DNA from: Angiostrongylus vasorum
Lineage: Eukaryota; Nematoda; Chromadorea; Rhabditida; Metastrongylidae
DNA length: 64,000 nt
Assembly: GCA_018806985.1 (NCBI GenBank)
Contig: JADANN010000447.1
Span: 682,001 to 746,000 of the forward strand
Reading direction: 5' to 3'
A model generated the notes under the pieces. The model was not told the origin of the DNA. It saw only the letters and a list, made by a program, of their open reading frames with translations, and searched no databases. The position numbers were made by a program, and so were the translations under genes. Below are positions 36,401 to 43,600 of this stretch, piece by piece (within the stretch, counting starts at the first letter, position 1; each line of letters opens with the position of its first letter).

Positions 36401-36740
36401 GTAAATGGCTCTGAAAAAAAATCCTTTATCAGAAATTCAGTCGTTTCAAAGAAGTAGAAAACAACGACACATGAGCTATTTCCAATTCGGCCTTTACTTT
36501 CACTAGTTAACTTTCTAGACCAACGATTTTCGATCTAAGCTCGACCGTTTCCATATTTTCGCGCTTAACTAAGGAAGAGCGACGAACTAAAGAACAAGTA
36601 ATTAGAATGTTTCGATTGCAAGAGTGATAAATGTGAACAGAGACAAAATTCTAAACCATATTTCAAAGAATTAATAGTGACTTGCCCATAGCTTTCTCCT
36701 GCGGGATATTCGCTACATTCGATGGACCAGTGTTTGACAT
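27027..36740 (-). CDS. Kinesin-14 type motor protein gene (multi-exon, frames disrupted)
   Basis: This is a microtubule motor with an N-terminal coiled-coil stalk and a C-terminal motor domain, the layout of kinesin-14 (HSET/ncd/KIFC1), which are minus-end-directed spindle motors. Exons on minus, 5' to 3': 36,740-36,682 (candidate start), 36,568-36,471, 36,410-36,369, 35,865-35,745, 35,580-35,428, 35,375-35,268, 32,693-32,600, 32,539-32,463, 32,263-32,208, 32,142-31,995, 31,912-31,787, 29,649-29,495, 27,472-27,311, 27,093-27,027. Landmarks are VRVRP, GQT..SG(R)THTM, EVYNEEVYDLL, SSRSHAVF, DLAGSER and HIPYRNSKLT. Most splice junctions are phase-consistent, but two fail (first exon into stalk; 31,787 into 29,649), so exons may be missing. 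About half the exons carry small indels or a stop. A plant- or kinesin-5-type motor is unlikely because the stalk precedes the motor. Confidence 0.82.
27785..28548 (+). mobile_element. RTE 5' fragment inside a kinesin intron
   Basis: It is the same 5' region as 21,950-22,744 (ACGGATCTCCCACATAG, GTGGCGGATAGGGGCTTAT). It ends in polyprotein start sequence with RRRHKFNTVCDTGEELFLET and RGVGGVDV. It stops exactly where a family A SINE begins in the opposite orientation. It lies in the intron between kinesin exons 29,495 and 27,472. Confidence 0.75.
28549..28815 (-). repeat. tRNA-derived SINE family A, full copy nested between RTE pieces
   Basis: It starts at GTTGATCAATCCCTGAGTG and ends at the reversed tRNA-like head GGGCACGTGTAGGGCAGTG. 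RTE 5' sequence lies to the left and RTE 3' sequence to the right. Confidence 0.88.
28850..29235 (+). mobile_element. RTE 3' fragment inside a kinesin intron
   Basis: The translation in shifting frames follows the C-terminal part of the RTE polyprotein: PFTLR at the start, then the block that in the 59.3-59.5 kb copy reads as SFQ-HRGCSEEN, and a QVREGIPSS-like segment. Words such as CAAGACCATGGAAGATGTAG are shared with that copy. Several frame breaks mark it as dead. Confidence 0.7.
29495..29649 (-). CDS. Kinesin exon with switch II (DLAGSER)
   Basis: This intact exon of 51 codons plus 2 bases contains VYLHPVDLAGSERVKESGAE followed by GDRFKEM and INSALSNLQNCI. DLAGSE is the switch II motif that senses nucleotide, and the following helix alpha-4 binds the microtubule. 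The acceptor is TTTAAG|GTG, the donor AAG|GTGATA. Its end phase joins exon 27,472 directly across an intron of about 2 kb that holds RTE and SINE insertions. Its start phase does not fit exon 31,912-31,787, which suggests a missing small exon. Confidence 0.88.
29935..31690 (+). mobile_element. Decayed RTE of a second lineage, nearly full length
   Basis: Frames are badly broken but the order is that of an RTE polyprotein: an endonuclease block near 30,190-30,270 (MYREKFSHENVGGAIFVMHP), RT blocks near 30,540-30,790 (DLRNY, VFTK, VKMKKGFDTIEKNPML) and a C-terminal block near 31,150-31,500 (HLF-STILPAFKYAA, ARERCLLK, RSSDL). It differs from the lineage at 58.9-61.3 kb. The insertion occupies the kinesin intron 29,650-31,786. 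Confidence 0.65.
31787..32693 (-). CDS. Kinesin exons: nucleotide-binding half of the motor
   Basis: Five exons. 32,693-32,600: GKGSQVFEFQRVF then GPNVSQERVFNDVQELIM, with one extra T in a T-run. 32,539-32,463: SCLHRYNVSIIAYGQT then SG-THTMRG, the P-loop, with two bases missing and the P-loop Lys codon read as Arg (AGG). 32,263-32,208: GGESEVQSKDKLSDLDWT, intact. 32,142-31,995: FEFKASFVEVYNEEVYDLLA, then one extra G, then VSGLKYYDINDKDD. 31,912-31,787: VENILLIADRTRSTAATKC and SSRSHAVFETI (switch I), then one extra base. All acceptors end in AG and all donors begin GT, and phases match throughout. Confidence 0.85.
32810..32972 (-). repeat. Repeat family D, diverged copy in a kinesin intron
   Basis: CTGCAGACCGCAGGTG, ACACTATTACCCTTTTCGGGG, AATGTGTTCATCTCCACACC and TCCTTTTATTCGCTTTTCTC align in order with the 4,655 copy. 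It is the most diverged of the four. Confidence 0.6.
33012..33358 (+). repeat. Repeat family C, copy in a kinesin intron
   Basis: CCACCTCATCGTGGTTGGGAG at the start, then CGGGCTGCGATGTACAGCGG, CAGGAAGCCCAGTTATGAG, GGATCGACCATCGTC and GGTGGTGACGACCTGG, in the same order as the copies at 35,975, 39,030, 41,280 and 45,725. An open frame through it (32,980-33,351) is accidental. Confidence 0.85.
33360..33670 (+). mobile_element. RTE (second lineage) 5' endonuclease fragment
   Basis: Shifted frames give TRTVSSEAYPYALVKASDRM, KFHVGAL, then IRGGKSPLRNVRGVAFV, parallel to the endonuclease block of the 29,935 copy. It lies directly after repeat C in the same intron. Confidence 0.6.
33700..35150 (+). 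mobile_element. Penelope-like element remnant with inverted ends
   Basis: The left end (33,700-33,870, minus) and right end (34,960-35,150, plus) are near reverse complements over about 160 bp, and both contain the hammerhead-derived GGCT-NTRAAGAAGGCGATTCTGCCG hairpin. In both, key core bases are changed (C3 or G5), so cleavage is unlikely. Between them, 34,590-34,950 matches the 3' sequence after the GIY-YIG region of other PLE copies (TAGCTGGGACGGTTTTTGTT). It lies in the kinesin intron 32,694-35,267. Confidence 0.68.
35268..35580 (-). CDS. Kinesin exons: last stalk coil and start of motor
   Basis: Exon 35,580-35,428 (51 intact codons) is coiled coil: SELTAKRDELREKDEEIRIL followed by HNTVMDLK. 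Exon 35,375-35,268 (36 intact codons) opens the motor: GQIRVAVRVRPPLGNELEMP. In kinesin-14 the stalk runs into the motor through exactly this kind of ELK-G-IRV-RVRP junction, which is why I place the gene in that class. Splice sites are TTTCAG|CAA, AAAG|GTTTTT, TTTAG|GGT and CAG|GTATAA. Both exons are free of frame breaks. Confidence 0.88.
35745..36568 (-). CDS. Kinesin stalk exons, two with frame breaks
   Basis: Exon 36,568-36,471 encodes KRENMETVELRSKIVGLES, then an in-frame TAA where AAA would be expected, then LVKVKAELEIAH. Exon 36,410-36,369 encodes SHLLLKDQNLAVVQ, intact. Exon 35,865-35,745 encodes SSLDTL, then after one extra base near an AAA run ALKDGQMIAIQAALDAEKGK and VIQASLDA. Heptad-like composition and matching phases support a coiled-coil stalk. 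A family C repeat (35,975-36,355) sits between the last two. Confidence 0.75.
35975..36358 (+). repeat. Repeat family C, full copy with AAGT tail
   Basis: It begins CAACGGTTTACCGCCTCATC, carries the internal blocks of the family, and ends CAAGTATCAAGTAAGTAAGTAG, a short AAGT-type microsatellite. A simple-repeat 3' tail is typical of elements copied by target-primed reverse transcription. It lies in a kinesin stalk intron. Confidence 0.88.
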
Positions 36741-36755
36741 TGTACGGCGAACTGC
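36682..36755 (-). CDS. Candidate first coding exon of the kinesin gene
   Basis: An ATG at 36,740 opens MSNTGPSNVANIPQEKAMG. Fourteen bases upstream is a CCGCAG that could be a spliced-leader acceptor, as is common in nematodes. The possible donor AA|GTCACT leaves two bases, while the next stalk exon needs one. So either a base is wrong or an exon is missing. The assignment rests on position only. Confidence 0.35.
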
Positions 36756-37385
36756 GGCAGTTGTCGTTTGAAGATACCGCGGTTGGTTACAGGCTAATGT
36801 CACTCTACCCACTCTCATTGAGTCAGGGGAGTGGTTGCGTCACTAAGAGGTTAACATTTTCAATGAATTTCGTTCTCAAGGAATTTTAATGATGAGGCGA
36901 AGGATAAGCAGAAACATTTTCCAAGCTTAACAAGTAGAAATCCTTAATTCCGAATGTTAATCGAGACTTTTCCAGAATCTCTCCATGATTTTTTAGAATA
37001 CCCAAGCTTTTGGAAAAGTTTTTATCGCTTTCATAGCTTCTGTTGACAAAAAAATTTCCCTTTTCATGACAAAGAACAAAGAAAGAGCCGTGTTACACAA
37101 CGTCAAGTAACATGTGCCAAGAATGTTCCAACAGAATAGCAATGGAGAATTATCCAGTGCTAAAAACCGGCCTAATAAAGCGAGATTCTCTGCATTAACT
37201 CGGAAAAAGAAATTTGTACCTGGACAGCGATTGCTGTCCGGAACTGCCGCGCCCATTTTCGCTGGTACACCTGAAGACAGCTGTCCACTACTTCTGCGCT
37301 TTAGACTTCGCGCAGCTTGGATAGTGGCCGATACAGGAACGTGACCAGCAACGAGTCACCCATATAAGACTGAGATATACCGTTT
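36756..37385. other. Upstream region of the divergent gene pair
   Basis: No exon or repeat could be assigned. Overlapping open frames on both strands at 36,993-37,344 lack support. Confidence 0.3.
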
Positions 37386-37389
37386 GATT

Positions 37390-37690
37390 AAAGGTAGACA
37401 TGCGAGGTCGGTTTGAATCCTCCTGGGTGCCAACCAGGCCCCTTCAGGCAATAGTCGGCAAAGTGATACGACTTGTTTGGAAAAAGCTCCCACCGGTTCA
37501 CAAAGTCCGGTGATTGTATGTGGTGGAAACCCATAGAGTTATCCCAGGATTCCAGGGAAAATGAACTCGAAAACGCATTCAACGACGTTCATGAAAACGC
37601 GAAGTCCTGGATGATAGCCAAAGGCAAGGGCGAATTTGACCTCGTTCGTGGACAACGGATTTGAGATAACAAATCGATTAAGAGAACTGC
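37390..37690 (+). repeat. tRNA-derived SINE family B, diverged copy
   Basis: GAGGTCGGTTTGAATCC (B-box-like), TTATCCCAGGATTCCAGGGA, GCATTCAACGACGTTCATGA and TTCGTGGACAACGGATTTGAG line up with family B in order. The A-box part is not clear. Confidence 0.6.
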
Positions 37691-38504
37691 TGTGATCAAC
37701 CCCGTATGCGAAATCAATCAGTATGAAATGAACAGAAGCAACGATGAGATATTTGAAAGTGATAGAAGCACCTCTATTTGTGATCGCATGAGGGATATTC
37801 GACCGAGAATTAGTGAGCACTTCTGGTTTTTGAGAAGCATGACCGCCTTCCATGGTAAAAGTCCAACTGAAATAAAATCGTATCGTATAGCCTCTCAATC
37901 TCTGGCAAAACAGAAGTTCATTTAAAGATGAAAATCAGGAAGTGAAACCGAGAGAAAGTAACGATGCAACAGAAAGAATGACTGAGGCTGTCAACATCAT
38001 GGGGATTTTCACAAGTAGAACGGTTGTACCAGACAGCAATATGACCCTAGGATCCCCTGTCAATACACTTAACTTGGCATCTCATTAAGTTACTTACTAT
38101 AACTTAAGAAGGTTTTATGGTTGACGTAAATTCTACTGACAACAAAAAAGTTCAAGAAAAAAAAATTTAGCGCCGCTTTTTAACAGAAGCCTCAGGGCGA
38201 CTGAAATTTTTAGTTTCCCGCGTATTCTGTGGCATTCGCAATTGCGGACAGGTCACGTTACCATGCCTCATTTTTGGGAGTGGATAGGGATTCGCCAGTT
38301 TAACCAATTTTCCAGCATTATTTAGAGAAGGTATGACGTGGGTCACAGGATACCTCTCGTAATTGTCTTGGCTGATTCGAAAAGCGAAACAGTTATTTAG
38401 ACGTTGATTGTGAATTCGAGTGTGCATTGCATCCAATATGTCTGTGTACTAGTCTTAGCAGGATGTAGTGTAGTCTCTCTATCGCTAGTGTTTGATACTT
38501 AGTA

Positions 38505-38880
38505 CTTGAATGGCCCGTGCTCACTGGTTGTGCTTGCCCCGGCATAATCTCCACTTTTCGGAGATCTGTTGCTTAAGCCGTTGTGGTTCTCTGGAATCCC
38601 GAGGTCACCCTGGCCAAAGTCTGCCCCAGAGGTCTTCACCACCACAGGCAGATGCAACCCTTGTGGATCAGAGGAAGATTTGCCACCATGCGACTTTGGT
38701 ACCAGGACGGTCGTGGATCCTGGTATTGGTTTACTCTTAGCTAGTCTTCCTGATGGAAACGCCGGACTCCTCAGCTTGAGAGACCCTGCCAGGAGATGAA
38801 TCCCCAGCTGTACATCGCAATCCGGCACCCAGGGACACCTCCCAGCCATGATGAGGCGGTAAACCGTTGCGAGGCCATCG
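38505..38880 (-). repeat. Repeat family C, copy (left arm of head-to-head pair)
   Basis: The reverse complement begins GGTTTACCGCCTCATCATGG and ends near TTCAAGTACTAAGTATC. It is followed after about 150 bases by a plus-strand copy, so the two 5' ends face each other. Confidence 0.88.
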
Positions 38881-39029
38881 CTAGTAGTAGCCCGAGAATA
38901 GAAAACTACGGATGCAACTGCTCTTGCCTTTCTTGTTAGGACTACTTCGTCACTGTTCAATTCGCTTTATACTGTCTTACATCGGAATGGATAGTTTAGA
39001 ACTTTCTAGTATAAAAAAATAGGCAGTCC

Positions 39030-39420
39030 TTCCAACGGTTTACCGCCTCATCGGGGCTGGGAGGTGTTCCTGGGCGTTGGGCTGCGATTCACAGCGAGGG
39101 GATTCGTCTGCTCGGCGGGGGTCTCCTAAGCTGAAAGGGTGTCCGCCGTTCCCTATCAAGAAGCCCAGTTAAGAGTACACCAATGCTAGGATTGACCACC
39201 GTGCGTGTATCTAATTAGTCGCATGGTGGCAAATTTTGTTCTGATCCACAAGGGCGACGGCTGCTTGTGGTGGTTGACCTGGGGCAGACTTTGGCTAGGC
39301 AGACCTCGGATCACCAGGGAACCACAATAACTGAACCAGCAAATTTCCCCGGAGAAATGGGCAGTCATGCTGGAGTCCGCAGAACCAGTGAGCACCGGCA
39401 AACCCTGTATGCAAGTAAAT
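39030..39420 (+). repeat. Repeat family C, copy (right arm of head-to-head pair)
   Basis: It begins CAACGGTTTACCGCCTCATC and keeps GGGCTGCGATTCACAGCG, AAGAAGCCCAGTTAAGAG, GGTGGTTGACCTGGGGCAG and a diverged CAAGTAAATACGCAAG end. Confidence 0.88.
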
Positions 39421-39750
39421 ACGCAAGTCCTACTTACTACTTGTCTCGAAGTGTTCCCATCATCCTGATTTCCTTGGTTGTACCATCCATAAATACGAAA
39501 CTGTGGTATTGATAAATCGAAGTTTCCGTGTCTGAACCAAAATTTGAAATCGAAGCATAATGTGAGGTTCAATGTTAAGCAGACATTTTATGCATTTTGT
39601 TGTTGATTTATTGGTTTTATTACTTTACCGCTTACCATTTCACTATCTTTCGGTTCGTTCCTGCTCTAAGTGAGGGACGCTTCAGTTAGTGCTGTAAAAG
39701 TCTCGCTTCTAAACGTTTCGCTCGAGATCGATTACAATCGACCATGCAAG

Positions 39751-40685
39751 TTTGGGAAGATGCACGTCTGAAGATGGAGTTCATGCATTTGTTGAGAAGG
39801 AAGTCGGCGAACCAAATTTGCTCGAGGAGATGGAAGTCGACGCCCCGTCCGATGCACACTTGGATACACATTATGATGCTGTACGTCAACATCGGTGTTC
39901 TGTGAGCTTGCAATATCACAAAGTTTTCACGATTTCAACTCCTTTCACTTTCCGTCTCTCCTAAACTCTTTAAATTTTCTCGACTGTTTAAAAGCTTTTA
40001 TCGATTCTGCTGTAAATATGAAACGTGAAGAGAAATATTCGTTTTGACTGCGAACTACCGTAGGAGATGCAAGTTCCTTTCTAGTTCCAAGGAATTCCTG
40101 GGTAATGTGTCCATTAGTTGATGCAATGGGAACGTCCTCTAAAGAATTTACAATGCGGTTATTTACTAAGTAACTTGAGGATGCACCAGTAAAGTTTTCT
40201 CTTCAGTACTGAAGATGTTGGCTATTGAATGAGTAGAGCAGGAGATGAGGCATATGTTGGCTATTGAATGAGTAGAGCAGGAGATGAGGCATATCTGGTA
40301 TTAGTTCGTTTAATTTCACTACTTTGGGCACGAACCAGTTCATGGTTTCCTCTTCATTCCCATGGGTTGGGTACATCGACGGTTAGCTCTTCGGACTGTT
40401 CTGAAATGAGCGTAAACTACTTACTGGAGCATATCCTGGTCGGACTTTCACGCCGTTGAACTCCTCGACAACAAACTTTTGGTTAAATGCTGATTAAGAG
40501 AAAATGCATATATCATCTCAAAGGTACGGTTTTCTTAGTGCTTGTTGACGTTTCGTTAATTTTTTTCGTGAGCGTATATTTAGAAGACAACGGAACGTAG
40601 TAAACGTACCAGGACTAAACGCAATGATTCAAACGATGATAACGAAGATGAAGAGAGGATGAGGATGTAGAAGTTGATCAAAAAG
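39751..40685 (+). CDS. Corepressor N-terminal exons, frameshifted
   Basis: The first segment reads LEEMEVDAPSDAHLDTHYDA and ends at GCT|GTACGT. Its start is uncertain because no ATG lies in frame just upstream, so another exon or a spliced leader site must precede. The second exon opens TTTAG|AAG and reads KTTERSKRTRTKRNDSNDDN, then EDEE. After a one-base shift near 40,655 it continues DEDVEVDQK to AAAG|GTGAAT. The phase on leaving the shifted frame fits the next exon. A 39-bp tandem duplication lies in the intron at 40,215-40,292. Confidence 0.55.
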
Positions 40686-43600
40686 GTGAATGAAGTTCTT
40701 GAAATCTCTGCGTGATGAATTTCCATTTGAGTGTTGAGTGTCCATTCTAAACAGAAGATTGTAAGATCTGTAAGGGACTATAGTTTATTACTTCAAAGCC
40801 ATCTCCAAAAGCAGAGTACCCAATCTTTCGGGGTAAAAGTTGTCACACTGTTACATTATTATTAACGTGATGACACTATAGGGATAATGATTATCTAGCG
40901 ATAGTTGTGATATTCCTAAATAGAACTGTCTTAGATGATACTAAGCAGCACGCTTCTTATTGAAGTATTTTTGTATAGCTACGCCAGAGCATGGGCGGGC
41001 TCATTTTCTGTTTTTTCTTTTCTTTTTTTTAGAATACGAGGACTACTGTGTCCACTTACATTACTATAATTCTTCAGCCATGCTAAGCAGTGCTGACCGA
41101 AAAATCCAAGTTGGTGATGATTTCCAAGCACGTGTGGATGAATCTCAGAAAGAACAAGATGACAAGTTGATGAATTGAAAAAGAGAGCACGTGGGCTTTG
41201 TTCTGCTAATTTGTGTTTTTATTTGATTGTAATTTTTCATTCTAAGAGAGTAGATTGCTTTGAACATAGTATTGATGTAGACCTGCCAACGGTTTACCGC
41301 ATCATCGTGGCTGGGAGGTATTCCTGGGTTTCGGACTGCGATGTAGTGCGGGGGATTCGTACCCTCCGCAGGGTCTTCCATCCTCAAAAAGGAGAACGGC
41401 GTTTCCATCAGGAAGCCTAGCTAAGAGTAAACCAGTACCAGGATCCACCACCATACTGGTATCAAAGTCGCATGGTGGCAAATCTACCTCTGATCCACAA
41501 GGGCTGCGACTGCCTGTCGTGGTGAAGACCTGGGGCAGACTTTGGCCAGGCTGTCCTGGAGATTCCAGGGGATCACAATGGCTTAAGCAGCAAATCTTCG
41601 AAAAATGGTGATTATGCCGGGGCTGAATACTGGCTGTGCAACTGTTTTTTTTTATTATTGTTATGCTCTCAGTGTAAACCAGATGCGAGCGAAGGTGCTT
41701 GATTTAGTGGTCAGTTAAAAAAACGAGGAGCACTGCATTTATGTTTCATTATTTTACATGACTCAGTCACATATGTTGTGCGGATACCATCACTTCTTGC
41801 AATCAGTTTTTCCGATTTCTCGCATCCGTCGTCTGTTGAGGTTCTCGAATATGCGTGTGGTTTCGATTGCTGCTTGGAGATTTCTGGCTTTTCATAGAAT
41901 GTCGTTGAATGCTGGTTTGGCCGATTCTCTCTCGAATCCTGCAAGACCAGGGCTAGAGTGTGGCCACTTAGATTGTAGTAGGTAAACTGTTTCCAGACAA
42001 GTTTGGTACCATTCGCGCGATCTCAGAAGAATACGAGGGTCGGTGAGTCCTGTGCAGGGTCGAACGATTCTCGTGCTTGTGATGAATGGCATCAATACTA
42101 CTGCGCTATCTCCCCACAACAGAGAATGGTAGATTTTTTTGGATCTAAAATTTTAATGAGGAAGAACTAGAGATAAGTAGCTATTGGAAGAGAAAGGATG
42201 GAAAAGGCTGAATAGCAAGATAAAGATAACTGAAAATAGGAATTGATTTTGGCTATTTGATCTTTGGATGGAGATTAGATTAGATAACTTCTGTTTACAA
42301 ATTACACCTTATAAAACCGCATTCTGTTTAGTGCTGACGATCAACACAATGAGACAAATGTGTGCAGTAATTGTGGCGAAGAATGTCGAGAAGTGCACGT
42401 TCTCGACGATATGCAACTATGTTTTGTGTGTTGGACGTACTTCAGGTTTTTGGGAAAACATCGTCCATGTAGTTGTTTGTCCACAACAAATGAAATCCGT
42501 CAGAGGAGGCGAAAGTGTCCTAGTGACATGCTAGACATAGCGCATAGTTTTGTTGAAATGTCCAGTTATGTTGATCACAAATTCGTGCCGGATAACGAGA
42601 ATGTTATTGATGGAATGGAAATTGTTGAAATGCCAAAAACGAAATGTCATGAGGAGATGAAGTGAGCTTCTTCCTATTCAGAAGATCTATTCATTTCGGC
42701 GTTTTTATTTTTCAAGTGCTTTTGATTCTATTGGAATTGTGTTTCCTTTAGAGCAGTGATGTGTGAGTTAGCTGAAGTTCGTGCTCGTGCTATCCGTCTT
42801 GAACACTCCATGAAATCACAGCGGTCCGAAGGACTCACAGATGGATTGGAGTCTTATAGGTAGGTCGTCTTGCTTAAATTTGGTCGTGTTTTTCTTTATT
42901 TTCACCTACTGGAGCATTCCACTTTTTTCTTTATATCGCGTTATGGATAAAATTCAGTGCTAGATTTTCGGTTGAATCTTCAACGTTGAATTTCAATTTT
43001 ATGTTGGAAAACCCTTTTTATACATTGTATATATTTACCCTTTTATGGTTAATACAGCAGTATGTTTCAGGTATCTCACGGTCAGCGACAAGAAAGATGA
43101 GGAGGGATTTTCGATGGAACTCGATAAAATAAAAAAGGTACGAGTCGTGGAGTGAAGAGGAGCGAATGGTTGCGTTCCGTTGTGGGTTTATTTCCAACAT
43201 GGCCACTGTTATCAGAATGTATTTACGTCTTTATATTATCCGGTTTGAATCTCTTGAAACCCCCATCTATGCGAATCTCCTAGGAACGCATTTTCATTGT
43301 TATCATTTGTTCCGTTAATCGTCGACACAAATGGCCTCAGTGAATTCTGTATTTCTTCGTTCTGCTTTAAAGATTAGTGAGTATAGTTAGCCCCCTGATC
43401 ACGAAAATCATCGTGTTTTTTCTTCAGAGATCTTCATGAAAAAAATCCGACCGTTGGATAGTAGGTATTCCTGCTAGACGCTTGTCATGGTGTGAAGATA
43501 AGACGCATCCTGTCTTGTTGGCCTACCTGATTCTTGGTAGTTTGGTAAAGCGGCAGCGTCTCCGATATTTTAACGCCATTGTAGATCGGAACTTCATAGT

